From Myxococcales bacterium (GTDB taxonomy: Bacteria; Myxococcota_A; UBA9160; UBA4427): 64,000 nt of DNA. Positions 9,562 through 17,837 of the stretch are shown here, piece after piece (position 1 is the first letter of the stretch; each line of letters opens with the position of its first letter). Under the pieces are notes generated by a model, which did not search any database, was not told where the DNA came from, and was given only the letters and a program-made list of their open reading frames with translations. Both the position numbers and the translations under genes were made by a program. The stretch covers positions 42,808 to 106,807 of the forward strand of contig JAAZXM010000007.1 of the NCBI GenBank assembly GCA_014240165.1. Reading direction: 5' to 3'.

Positions 9562-10940
9562 AGGTTCTTCTTCTGGGGATGAGCCATCGGAGTGCCCCGG
9601 TGGAGGTCCGCGAACATTTTGCGGCGGAGGGCGATGCCTTCGAGGAAGCGCTTCGTAAGCTTGTCGGACATCCGGAAATCACCGAAGCCGTTCTGATCTC
9701 GACCTGCAATCGAGTCGAGATCGTCGTGACGTCTCAAAATGCGTCCGAGGCGCGGCTGCGCCTCGAGAATTTTTTCCGTTCGGAGCTTGGAGGGAACGCG
9801 CCCGTACCTGGGGGCGGGGATCTCGATGATCACCTCTATTTCCATGCGGACCAGAACGCGGTGTCCCACGTATTTCGGGTTGCTTCGTCCTTGGATTCGA
9901 TGGTCGTGGGCGAGCCCCAGATTCTCGGCCAGATGAAGGACGCTTATCGCGCCTCCGTGGAGGCCGGCAGTTGTGGACCGATCCTTTCCAGGCTCTTCCA
10001 AAGAGCGTTTGCCACGGCCAAGCGCGTCAAGAATGAAACCCGCGTCGCTCAGCGTCCCGTTTCGGTCGCGCGAGTCGCGGTGGAACTCGCTCGGCAGATC
10101 TTCGAAAACCTGGGAGACAAGAAGGCCCTGATGATCGGCGCGGGAGAGATGATCGAGGCCGCGCTCTTTGCTCTTCACCGCGAGGGCCTTCACTCATTAC
10201 GCGTGGCGAATCGTACGCGCGCCCGCGCCGAGGATTTAGCCCAGCGCTTCGAAGCTTCGGCGCATGGCCTGGAGGATCTCGACGCCCTGCTCAAAGACAG
10301 CGATATCGTACTTTCGTGCATCGGCGGTTCGGGATATGTGCTCGAGGTCGAGGCCGTTGAAAGGGCGACAAGAGCTCGGCGCAACAATCGCCCGATTTTT
10401 TTGATCGATATCGGTGTTCCTCGAAATATCGATCCGGCGGTGGACGATCTCGATAGCGCTTTCCTCTACGACATCGACAATCTCCAGGAGATTGCTTTCG
10501 CGAACGAGGAGGAGCGTCGGAGGGAGTCTCAGGGCGCCGAAAAAATCGTCTTGGAGGAGCAAGAGCGCCTCGAGGGCTGGATGGTTGCACTTCGCGCGGT
10601 GCCCACGATTCGACATTTGCGCGCGCGCGCCGAGGCCGTTCGCCAGGCGGAACTCGAGAAATCCCTGGGCAAGATGGACCTTACGGACTCCCAGTTCGAG
10701 CGCGTGGAAGCGCTGACCCGCTCCATCGTCAATAAGTTGCTTCATCGGCCGCTTGCGCGTCTTGGCGCCCAGACGGATCGCGAAGAGGGGCTCGTGATCC
10801 TCGAGGAAGCGCGGGCTCTTTTTGGTCTGGATGATTCAGATGCACCCGGGTCGGAGGTCGACTCCGAGGTGGATTCCGAGGACTCCGCCGAGGGGGAGGG
10901 CAGCTCTTCGACGGGTACTGAAGGTAGCGAGTCCAAATGA
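9558..10940 (+). CDS. hemA: Glutamyl-tRNA reductase
   Basis: A 460-residue enzyme making glutamate-1-semialdehyde from Glu-tRNA, the first committed step of C5-pathway tetrapyrrole synthesis. The catalytic Cys50 lies in STCNRVE, and LDSMVVGEPQILGQ and the NADPH-binding MIGAGEMIEAAL follow, then the C-terminal dimerisation domain. The acidic Ser/Glu-rich tail after about residue 425 is not typical. The ATG at 9558 overlaps the upstream stop by four bases and gives MKVLLLGMSHRSAPVEVRE, the classical GluTR start; a longer upstream frame is not used. hemC follows after 13 bp. Confidence 0.96.
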   Translation: MKVLLLGMSHRSAPVEVREHFAAEGDAFEEALRKLVGHPEITEAVLISTCNRVEIVVTSQNASEARLRLENFFRSELGGNAPVPGGGDLDDHLYFHADQNAVSHVFRVASSLDSMVVGEPQILGQMKDAYRASVEAGSCGPILSRLFQRAFATAKRVKNETRVAQRPVSVARVAVELARQIFENLGDKKALMIGAGEMIEAALFALHREGLHSLRVANRTRARAEDLAQRFEASAHGLEDLDALLKDSDIVLSCIGGSGYVLEVEAVERATRARRNNRPIFLIDIGVPRNIDPAVDDLDSAFLYDIDNLQEIAFANEEERRRESQGAEKIVLEEQERLEGWMVALRAVPTIRHLRARAEAVRQAELEKSLGKMDLTDSQFERVEALTRSIVNKLLHRPLARLGAQTDREEGLVILEEARALFGLDDSDAPGSEVDSEVDSEDSAEGEGSSSTGTEGSESK

Positions 10941-10953
10941 TGGGCAGGGTGAG

Positions 10954-11898
10954 ATGAGTACTGTCCGAATCGCGACTCGAGGGAGTGACCTCGCACTGGC
11001 CCAGGCGAACTATATTGCCGGCCGCATCGAGAACGAACTCTCGAGGCCGACGGAGATCGTGATCGTCAGTACCGCGGGCGACCGCATTCAAAACGTTTCG
11101 CTGGCGAAGATCGGGGGCAAAGGCCTCTTCATCAAGGAGATCGAAGAGGTGCTTCTCGAGGGTGGGGCGGACGTTGCCATCCACAGCGCCAAGGATCTAC
11201 CGGCCCAGATCGCGCCTGGGCTCGAATTGGCTGCCTACCCCGAGCGGGCAGACCCCCGCGACGCGCTCGTGGGCCATTCGCCGGATCTATGCCTGGACGA
11301 CTTGCCTGAGGGAGCCCGGGTCGGGACCGGCAGTACCCGGCGGGCGGCACTCTTGCTGGCCCACCGTCCGGACCTGGAAATCGTTCCCCTGCGCGGCAAC
11401 GTCCCTACGCGCCTGGCGAAGCGGGAGAGCGAGGCGTTGGCGGCGGTGGTGCTCGCTTGTGCGGGGCTGGATCGTTTGGGGCGTTCCGAGGTCATCAGCG
11501 AGCGGATATCCCCGGATCTTCTTCTGCCCGCGGTCTGCCAGGGAATGCTGGCTCTGGAGAGTCGCATTGGGGATCCGCTTACCCAGGACCTTGCTCGGCT
11601 CAGCGCGCCAGAAAACGTGACCTCTGCCACCGCAGAGCGGAGCTTTCTCACGCGATTGGGCGGCGATTGCACGGTTCCCCTGGCCGCGCATTGCGAAAGC
11701 CTGTCGCCCGAACGGATTCGCATTCGAGGTTTGGTGGCCAGCCTTGATGGTCGCGAGATCGCAAGGGCCGAGGTGGAGGGAGACACAGCGGATTCTGCGC
11801 GGCTGGGTGAAGCCCTGGCCGAGGCGGTTCTCGAAGACGGAGCCCAATCAATTCTCGATGCGCTTCGCGAAGGCGCCAATGGAGAGTCTGGCCCGTGA
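10954..11898 (+). CDS. hemC: Porphobilinogen deaminase (hydroxymethylbilane synthase)
   Basis: A 314-residue enzyme that assembles four porphobilinogens on a dipyrromethane cofactor to give hydroxymethylbilane. Seen are the amino-terminal IATRGSDLALAQA, GKGLFIKEIEEVLL, the substrate Arg region GTGSTRRAALL, LRGNVPTRL, and the cofactor-attachment Cys239 in LGGDCTVP. The start at 10954 (MSTVRIATRGS) matches the family; an upstream in-frame start would overlap hemA. The stop overlaps the next gene's GTG by four bases. Confidence 0.96.
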   Translation: MSTVRIATRGSDLALAQANYIAGRIENELSRPTEIVIVSTAGDRIQNVSLAKIGGKGLFIKEIEEVLLEGGADVAIHSAKDLPAQIAPGLELAAYPERADPRDALVGHSPDLCLDDLPEGARVGTGSTRRAALLLAHRPDLEIVPLRGNVPTRLAKRESEALAAVVLACAGLDRLGRSEVISERISPDLLLPAVCQGMLALESRIGDPLTQDLARLSAPENVTSATAERSFLTRLGGDCTVPLAAHCESLSPERIRIRGLVASLDGREIARAEVEGDTADSARLGEALAEAVLEDGAQSILDALREGANGESGP

Positions 11899-13502
11899 CG
11901 GGTGCTGATTCGGTCCCCATGGGTCGACTGATCCTGGTGGGTGCGGGCCCGGGTGATCCCGATCTCATCACTCTTCGGGGCGCGGCCGCATTGGGGCGAG
12001 CGGATATCGTTCTTTTTGATGAACTCGCCAGCGAAGAACTGTTGGGCTTGGCTTCGGTCGCTGCCGAACGAATCAACGTGGGAAAGCGGGGTCATGATCC
12101 TCCCACGCGATCCCAAGACGAGATCAGTCAGCTGATCATCGATGGAGCTCGGGCGGGGAAGGTCGTTGTCCGGCTGAAGGGCGGTGATCCATTCATCTTC
12201 GGCCGCGGAGGCGAAGAAGCATCGGCGTGTGTGGCCGCGGGCATCCCCTACGAGATCGTTCCTGGAGTGACCTCCGCGCTCGCCGCGCCCGCCTACGCGG
12301 GCATCCCCCTGACTGATCGGCGCCATTCGGCGTCCTTTGCGGTGGTCACCGGGCATAATGATCCCGGACAGGCCGCCAAGGGAATCCGCTGGCGTGAGCT
12401 CGGTAGCGCGGTGGATACCCTGGTGATCTTGATGGGGATGCGAAATCTCCGCTCGCTTCTGGGGGAACTCATGGACGGCGGAACCGCGCCGGAGACGCCC
12501 GCGGCTGCTGTGATGAACGGGACTCGGCCGGAGCAGCGGGTACGGGTCGCCACGGTCGAAAGTCTCGCCGATGCCGTGGAGACGGCCGGTTTGAAAGCGC
12601 CCTCTGTCGTGGTGGTGGGTGCGGTAGCGAGCTTGCGAGAGACTCTTTCTTGGTGGGAGGTCTCGCCTCTTTTCGGTATGGGAGCCTTGGTGAGCCGGGC
12701 CCCTCATCAGGCGAGCGAGCTCGCGTCGGCTCTTCGCGCAGCGGGTGCGATCCCCTCGATTCGACCTCTGATCGATCTTTCTGCGAGCGATGGAGCCGAA
12801 GAATTGATCGCCATCGACGCGAGCCTTGCAAAGTTGGAGAGCTACGACCATGTCCTCTTCAGTAGCTCGAACGCAGTACGTTTCTTCATAGAGCATGTCG
12901 AGCGATGCGGATTGACGGGGAAATTGGCCGAGTTCTCGGCACGGGTTCTGTGCATTGGCGAGATGACGGCGCGTGCCGCGATGGACGCAGGCCTGAGAGT
13001 TCAGTTCATATTGTCGGCGGATGGGGGAGACGCCCAGGCCATGCTGGAGGAAATCCTTCGCTCGAGTTCGCCGCGAGGCCAGTCTTTCTTGATTCCGGGA
13101 TCCGATATTTCCCGGGAGGTTCTACCCGGAGGTCTGCGCGAAGCGGGAGCAGAAGTGGATTCAGTGGCTTTTTACCGCAACCGGCGTCCCGAGGTGGACG
13201 CCGAAACCCTTCGGCAGGATCTGGTTGCCGGTGCTTTGCCGCTACTCCCTTTCGCGAGTCCCTCGGCGGTTCGCCACTTTGGTGATCTCCTGGACCCGGC
13301 ATCCCGAGAGGCCAGTAAGCGGTGTATCATCGCGGCCATTGGGAAAACCACCGCCGCCGCCCTCTCCGAGATCGGGTTACCTGCTCAAGTTCTACCCCGT
13401 CGCCCCGGTGTTCGGGAGATGGTGAAGGCTCTGGAGGAATTCGTCGCCGAGCGACGACAGAATGGTGAGTTGCCCGGTTGGCCGGGCGAGGAGGATGCAT
13501 GA
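11895..13502 (+). CDS. cobA-hemD: CobA-HemD fusion: uroporphyrinogen III methyltransferase / synthase
   Basis: A 535-residue bifunctional protein. Residues about 9-255 are the SAM-dependent uroporphyrinogen-III C-methyltransferase (SUMT): [52 protein letters not shown] and VVTGH are visible, so it makes precorrin-2 for sirohaem or corrinoids. Residues about 262-520 form the HemD domain that cyclises hydroxymethylbilane to uroporphyrinogen III, with [11 protein letters not shown] and a C-terminal [11 protein letters not shown]. The start is GTG at 11895, coupled to hemC (GTGA). Such fusions are known from deltaproteobacteria and Firmicutes. It puts both the haem and sirohaem branches under one operon. 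Confidence 0.94.
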   Translation: MTGADSVPMGRLILVGAGPGDPDLITLRGAAALGRADIVLFDELASEELLGLASVAAERINVGKRGHDPPTRSQDEISQLIIDGARAGKVVVRLKGGDPFIFGRGGEEASACVAAGIPYEIVPGVTSALAAPAYAGIPLTDRRHSASFAVVTGHNDPGQAAKGIRWRELGSAVDTLVILMGMRNLRSLLGELMDGGTAPETPAAAVMNGTRPEQRVRVATVESLADAVETAGLKAPSVVVVGAVASLRETLSWWEVSPLFGMGALVSRAPHQASELASALRAAGAIPSIRPLIDLSASDGAEELIAIDASLAKLESYDHVLFSSSNAVRFFIEHVERCGLTGKLAEFSARVLCIGEMTARAAMDAGLRVQFILSADGGDAQAMLEEILRSSSPRGQSFLIPGSDISREVLPGGLREAGAEVDSVAFYRNRRPEVDAETLRQDLVAGALPLLPFASPSAVRHFGDLLDPASREASKRCIIAAIGKTTAAALSEIGLPAQVLPRRPGVREMVKALEEFVAERRQNGELPGWPGEEDA

Positions 13503-14473
13503 GTTTTCCGCGAGATCGCCTTCGACGCCTGCGCGGGAGCGGGAAGCTCCGCCGCTTGGTCGCCGAAACAAGTCTTTCCCGTGACGATCTATTGCTTCCC
13601 CTTTTCGTTGTCGAGGGGAGCGGAACCCGCGAGCCCATCGCTTCAATGCCGGGTGTCCATCGTTTTTCGGTGGATCAGGTTGTTGATGAAGCCAAGCGCG
13701 TCGCCGACCTGGGCGTTCCCGGGGTGATGCTCTTTGGCATCCCGGAAGCCAAGGACGCCAGGGGGAGCGGTGCTGACCAATCGGACGGCATCGTTCAGCG
13801 AGCGGTTTCCGCCATCCGGGAGGGCGCCCCCGAACTTTGCGTCATTACGGATGTATGTCTCTGCGAATACACCGATCACGGGCATTGCGGAATCGTTGAG
13901 GGAGAAGAGGTGGTCAACGATGCCTCGGTGGAGCGTCTCGCCTTGACGGCTCTTTCCCATGCTCGGGCGGGCGCCGACATGGTGGCTCCATCCGACATGA
14001 TGGATGGACGCGTCGGGGCCATCCGCGCGGTTCTCGACGAACACGGTTTCGAGAATATTCCGATTCTTTCCTACGCAGCGAAATACGCCAGTGCGTTCTA
14101 CGGGCCGTTCAGGGATGCCGCCGAGAGCACTCCGCAATTTGGTGATCGGCGCGGTTACCAGATGGACCCGGCCAATCGGAGGGAGGCGTTGCGCGAACTC
14201 CGGGCCGACTTTGAGGAAGGCGCCGACATCTTGATGGTCAAACCCGCGTTGGCCTACCTCGACATCATCGCGGATGCGCGGAGGAATTTTGACGTCCCCA
14301 TCGCCGCCTATCACGTTTCCGGGGAGTACTCGATGATTATGGCCGCGGCCGAACGTGGCTGGATCGACGGAGAGCGAGCCATGCTCGAGGCCATGCTCTC
14401 GATCAAGCGCGCCGGGGCGGACATGATTCTCACCTACGCTGCGGCGGATCTGGCTGCTCGCCTGGAGAGTTGA
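13499..14473 (+). CDS. hemB: Delta-aminolevulinic acid dehydratase (porphobilinogen synthase)
   Basis: A 324-residue enzyme condensing two aminolevulinates to porphobilinogen. The zinc-type cysteine set C120, C122 and C130 is complete ([14 protein letters not shown]). The two active-site lysines are K195 ([12 protein letters not shown]) and the Schiff-base K248 ([12 protein letters not shown]). The ATG at 13499 overlaps the CobA-HemD stop (ATGA) and has GAGGAGG just upstream. The gene closes the contiguous hemA-hemC-cobA/hemD-hemB run. Confidence 0.97.
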   Translation: MSFPRDRLRRLRGSGKLRRLVAETSLSRDDLLLPLFVVEGSGTREPIASMPGVHRFSVDQVVDEAKRVADLGVPGVMLFGIPEAKDARGSGADQSDGIVQRAVSAIREGAPELCVITDVCLCEYTDHGHCGIVEGEEVVNDASVERLALTALSHARAGADMVAPSDMMDGRVGAIRAVLDEHGFENIPILSYAAKYASAFYGPFRDAAESTPQFGDRRGYQMDPANRREALRELRADFEEGADILMVKPALAYLDIIADARRNFDVPIAAYHVSGEYSMIMAAAERGWIDGERAMLEAMLSIKRAGADMILTYAAADLAARLES

Positions 14474-14504
14474 AACCTTTCGGCAGAGAGAACCTGGGAG
14501 CAGG

Positions 14505-14687
14505 GTGAGCGTCTTCTACAAAGTCGTTGAATTGGGCATCGTGGGCGAAGAAGAGATCGAAGAGGCCCTGAACGAGTGGACCGTCCAGGGGTGGGCCTTC
14601 GAGAGTATGCACTTTGCCATGAGCGAAGGGTCCAAGCGCCCAGCCATGGCGTTTCTGACTTTCACTCGGCATCGCGACGAAGACTGA
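14505..14687 (+). CDS. Small DUF4177-like protein
   Basis: A 60-residue protein starting at a GTG preceded by GGAGCAGGG, 31 bp after hemB on the same strand. The pattern FYKVVELG, a short helix EEEIEEALNEW, then QGWAFESMHFAMSE and a final strand AFLTFTRHRDED resembles DUF4177, small beta-alpha-beta proteins of unknown function with a conserved GW. No catalytic motif can be seen. It is probably cotranscribed with hemB. The coding call is good; the family call is tentative. Confidence 0.68.
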   Translation: MSVFYKVVELGIVGEEEIEEALNEWTVQGWAFESMHFAMSEGSKRPAMAFLTFTRHRDED

Positions 14688-14744
14688 AGCACCTCGCCTC
14701 CTGTGCCCAGGGCGAGAAGCTTCGCCGAGTCGCTGCACTCCCGG

Positions 14745-14770
14745 ATGCTGGCCCGCAAATGGGCCAGCAT
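14745..14770. terminator. Strong hairpin between convergent genes
   Basis: ATGCTGGCCC (14745-14754) pairs perfectly with GGGCCAGCAT (14761-14770) around GCAAAT; the stem can be extended by GGA/TCC with one bulge. It lies between the DUF4177-like gene and the opposing WS/DGAT gene and would serve both directions. There is no T-run. Confidence 0.6.
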
Positions 14771-14778
14771 TCCGGCCC

Positions 14779-16329
14779 TCAGGCGCTCGTGGGCTCGACC
14801 CTATCGCCTCCCGGAAGTACGCCTTCGGCGACTTCTACGCCCACGCCAGCCGCTTCTCCCTTATTGCTCTTTTTCACGGCCTGCTTTTTTCGGCTTTTCG
14901 TGGGGGTGATGCCCTGCTCGCTCGAGAGCGTGACACCGGCGGTGTGGGCGACATGATTCACCGAGTCCTTGATGAACGTGACGAATTTTGCCAGATCCGG
15001 AATGACGTCCGGGTTGGCGTTGAAGCCCCAGCAGACCTTGCCGTTGTAGCTCATCAGCGCAATTCCCAAGCCCATCTCGCCGAGGAGCGGAACCTGGGGA
15101 TAGAGGGAGAGGAGCTTGGCACCCTGCAAGTAGAGGGGCATCTGGGGTCCCGGCACGTTGGTGACGATCGAGTTGATGGGGCCGCTTACGGATTGTGCGC
15201 CCAACGAGAGAAGGCTCGATGGAGCTATCTCGGCAGCCTTCATGATCATTTCTACGCCGAGGGCCTGGTTGGTGTTTTTCAGGTCCTGGGTGGTCTCGTT
15301 GATTCGTTCGAGTTGGTTTTTCGGATCTTCTTCATCGATGGGCAGAGCGAGCACCCAGGATGAGACCCGGTTGCCCAATTGGCCCTTCTCCTCTTCCCGG
15401 CGAATACTCACCGGTGCGGAGATCTTGAACTCGAGTTCCTCGGGTTGCGCACCCCGCATTTTGAGAAATCGCCGCACGGCTCCGGTGACGATGGTCAGGA
15501 CCACGTCGTTCACCGAGCAGTCGAGGCCTCTTCGCATAGCCTTGATGTCGCCCAGGGGAATTTCGTACCAATCGAATTTGCGATGAGGGCTCGGCGGGCC
15601 GTTCATGGGTGTTTCGCTGGCATTCAGCCCCTGGCCGAGAGTCTGCCAGAGAATTTTCGCCCGGGCCGTGACTTCGGTGGCTAGGTCCTCGGTCTCAGAA
15701 ACGAAGGCGTTGATCCCCTTGAGAATTTGGAGGGGCAGACTCGCGCGCCGCCAGACTTCGTCGCGAAGGAGGACGGAATTGGTCGGTGCCGGTCGAGGCG
15801 CGAAATTGGGCGCTTCGGGAATATCGGTGTCCGCTTCTGTCGACATCATGATCTGCGCGATATCGACGCCCGATGAGCCGTCGATCATGCAGTGATGAAT
15901 TTTTGTAATGACTGCGAACCGGTCGCCTTCGAGTCCTTCGACGATCCAGGTCTCCCAGAGCGGCCGCGTGCGGTCGAGGGGCTGAGCCATGATCCGTGCC
16001 GAGAGCCTCTTGAGCTGATCTTCAGTCCCCGGCATCGGAAGCGCAGTGTGGCGAACGTGGTACTCGAGGCTGAAATGCCGGTCGTCGACCCAGACAGCGT
16101 GGTTCTCGAGAGGAATGAAATGCAGCTTCTGCCGATAGCGGGGAATGAGATGCAGATAGCTCTCGGTTGCACGCTTGATACGGTCGAAGTCGATGCCACC
16201 ACCTTCGCCTCGAAGTTCGGCGGCTTCGTAAATGAGCGTGGACGAGACGTGCATATGGCAATTGGGGGTTTCCATCAGAAGAAAGGAATTGTCCTGGGCT
16301 GATAGTCTGTCGGAATAAGTTTTCGGCAT
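14779..16329 (-). CDS. Wax ester synthase / diacylglycerol acyltransferase (WS/DGAT)
   Basis: A 516-residue acyltransferase that joins a fatty acyl-CoA to a long-chain alcohol or diacylglycerol, forming storage wax esters or triacylglycerol at the membrane face. The catalytic motif HHCMIDG (H145-H146...D150-G151) matches HHxxxDG. Other family marks are LSAQDNSFLLMETP at the start, PLWETWIVEGL, DCSVNDVVLTIV, NVPGPQMPLYLQGA and MGLGIALMSYNGKVCWGF. The start at 16329 (MPKTYSDRLS) has GAGGA upstream; longer in-frame extensions are not family-like. The last 40 residues form a Lys-rich then Gly/Val/Glu-rich tail. It stands alone in its transcription unit. Confidence 0.94.
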   Translation of the reverse strand: MPKTYSDRLSAQDNSFLLMETPNCHMHVSSTLIYEAAELRGEGGGIDFDRIKRATESYLHLIPRYRQKLHFIPLENHAVWVDDRHFSLEYHVRHTALPMPGTEDQLKRLSARIMAQPLDRTRPLWETWIVEGLEGDRFAVITKIHHCMIDGSSGVDIAQIMMSTEADTDIPEAPNFAPRPAPTNSVLLRDEVWRRASLPLQILKGINAFVSETEDLATEVTARAKILWQTLGQGLNASETPMNGPPSPHRKFDWYEIPLGDIKAMRRGLDCSVNDVVLTIVTGAVRRFLKMRGAQPEELEFKISAPVSIRREEEKGQLGNRVSSWVLALPIDEEDPKNQLERINETTQDLKNTNQALGVEMIMKAAEIAPSSLLSLGAQSVSGPINSIVTNVPGPQMPLYLQGAKLLSLYPQVPLLGEMGLGIALMSYNGKVCWGFNANPDVIPDLAKFVTFIKDSVNHVAHTAGVTLSSEQGITPTKSRKKQAVKKSNKGEAAGVGVEVAEGVLPGGDRVEPTSA

Positions 16330-16790
16330 TTTGTCCTCGGTCTTTTTAATGGTCGCTGTTTGGATATCGATTGGGAGAAGAACCAGAAAGTTGACTGTGA
16401 ATTCGGAAAGTGAATTAAGCGAGTTACTTCTGGACCTTCGAACAATCCGGTGCTGAATCGCGCCGGTCATCGATGGAAGCGAGTGTGCCCGCCCGAACCG
16501 GATCCGCGGCATTCTTCGCCGGGTTCCGTGGCGGAGGGGTCGTGAATAAATATTCAGATGGTCTTGGAAAGGTCGAATTCGTTGGAAGGCCGAACTTGCT
16601 GGAAGATCGATCTTCCTGCCTGGATTGTCTTGCTGAGATACGCCAAGTGGGCTGAATCCGGGCAGATACGGGGCAGGGAGGCGCAGTCTACCGGAAGTCA
16701 TCGGAGCGTCAACGAAAGCGGGCTCGATGCAGCAACAGGCTGCACTTCTTGCCTGGGAGGGACATGGCGATGGGTTGGCTTGCGCCGTTG
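16330..16790. other. 461-bp intergenic region upstream of WS/DGAT with two palindromes
   Basis: No credible gene is present. The part next to WS/DGAT (16340-16440) is AT-richer and is a likely promoter region. Further upstream are TGAATA-AA-TATTCA (16543-16556) and a perfect 16-bp palindrome (16601-16616). The far end overlaps a hairpin at the end of the neighbouring LLM gene. Confidence 0.6.
16601..16616. repeat. Perfect 16-bp palindrome GGAAGATCGATCTTCC
   Basis: The sequence equals its own reverse complement over all 16 bases, with no spacer. That is characteristic of dimeric repressor sites rather than of RNA terminators. It lies about 270 bp upstream of the WS/DGAT start. A second, looser palindrome TGAATAAATATTCA lies at 16543-16556. 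No cognate regulator is identified. Confidence 0.55.
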
Positions 16791-16800
16791 CTAGCGCAAG
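16779..16800 (-). terminator. Hairpin overlapping the end of the LLM oxidoreductase gene
   Basis: CTTGCGC (16779-16785) pairs with GCGCAAG (16794-16800) around eight bases. On the minus strand the stem begins within the last codons of the LLM gene and encloses its TAG stop. A T-run is lacking, so termination is possible but not certain. Confidence 0.4.
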
Positions 16801-17837
16801 GCAGGGATCACATCTCCGGCAAGCCGCTCGAAGGATTCCAGCCGCTGGCCCTCATCGGCGCCCGCGATCTGGGGCCGTATAACGAGCAGGTTCATTCCGA
16901 GGCTTTTCTGGTACTCCGCGAGGCGTTCTTTGACCTCTTCCACGCCACCGACGATGAGGCGTTCGCTGGCCGGTGCCGCCACCGCACGGGCCACCACTGC
17001 GGGGAGCTTTGCACCGGAAGCCGAGCCCCTGCCCTCTGCTGCAAGGGCTTCCATCACTCTTGTACAGATGGTCGAATCTTCCGAGATAAAGACAGTGCGC
17101 ATGATAGGAGTCACCCAGCTACCAGGCTGACTCTGATCTTCGATTCCTCCACGATGGAGAGCCAGGTTTTCGCGGATCTGATCGAAGGTTTCGATCGGCG
17201 ATGCCAGGTAGGGCAGCCCGCGTCGGGAGGCCTGGGCGAGACCTTTCTGGCCGAAGGCAGCGACGGCGAGAGGCGGGTGGGGTTTCTGGAAGGGAATCGC
17301 CGGCTCTGGGAGAGTCGGGAAGCGGGAATCTTCGAAGAGGGAACCTTCGAGGCTGACAGGTTCTCCGCGCCAAGCCGCCAGCATCAGGTCGAGTGCCGCA
17401 TCGAAGCGCGTGCGTTTCGTCGAGGGGTCGATCCCGAACGCCGAGAACAGGGGAGCTCGAAAGCCCCGGCCCAACCCGACGATCAGCCGGCCTTGGGAGA
17501 GGTGGTCGAGAGAGGCGACTTCTTCGGCAATGCGGAGTGGATTGTGAATCGGAATCAACAACGAAGTCGTTGCCAGCCGAATCTGCTGGGTGCGGGTCGC
17601 CAGCGCTGCGAGGGAGAGCAGGGGAGAGGTGCTCCCGCCCGGTGTGAAATGCATTTCGGGCAGCCAGACCGAATGCAGTCCGCTGCGGTCGGCACGTTCG
17701 ACCCATTCCCGCGCCCTGACCCATTCGCCATGGTTCATGGCGCCGCCCACCGAGATTGCCAGGGCGAGACCATCGATGCCCCAATAATCGAGAGCGGCAC
17801 GTTGCGCGTTCGCTGATGCTCCGGTGGCTTGACTCAT
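16791..17837 (-). CDS. Luciferase-like (LLM) flavin-dependent oxidoreductase
   Basis: A 348-residue TIM-barrel flavoprotein of the bacterial luciferase / F420-dependent superfamily. Signature segments are RADRSGLHSVWLPEMHFTP, TRTQQIRLATTSLLIPIHNPLRIAEEVASLDHLSQGRLIVGLGRGF-like spacing (in pieces), and FQKPHPPLAVAA. Whether it uses FMN or F420, and its substrate, cannot be read. Its ATG overlaps the stop of the upstream UbiB-like kinase by four bases (ATGA), so the two are translationally coupled and may act together. Two further LLM genes lie at 38455-39393 and 52475-53488. Confidence 0.88.
   Translation of the reverse strand: MSQATGASANAQRAALDYWGIDGLALAISVGGAMNHGEWVRAREWVERADRSGLHSVWLPEMHFTPGGSTSPLLSLAALATRTQQIRLATTSLLIPIHNPLRIAEEVASLDHLSQGRLIVGLGRGFRAPLFSAFGIDPSTKRTRFDAALDLMLAAWRGEPVSLEGSLFEDSRFPTLPEPAIPFQKPHPPLAVAAFGQKGLAQASRRGLPYLASPIETFDQIRENLALHRGGIEDQSQPGSWVTPIMRTVFISEDSTICTRVMEALAAEGRGSASGAKLPAVVARAVAAPASERLIVGGVEEVKERLAEYQKSLGMNLLVIRPQIAGADEGQRLESFERLAGDVIPALR

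Noticed and set aside
11235..12896. 553-codon open frame antisense to hemC and cobA-hemD
   Set aside because: High-GC third positions keep antisense frames open. Its translation is rich in Arg, His and Ser without domain-like patterns, and the plus-strand genes are unambiguous.
16473..16655. 60-codon open frame between WS/DGAT and the LLM gene
   Set aside because: No Shine-Dalgarno, no family resemblance, overlaps the palindromes.
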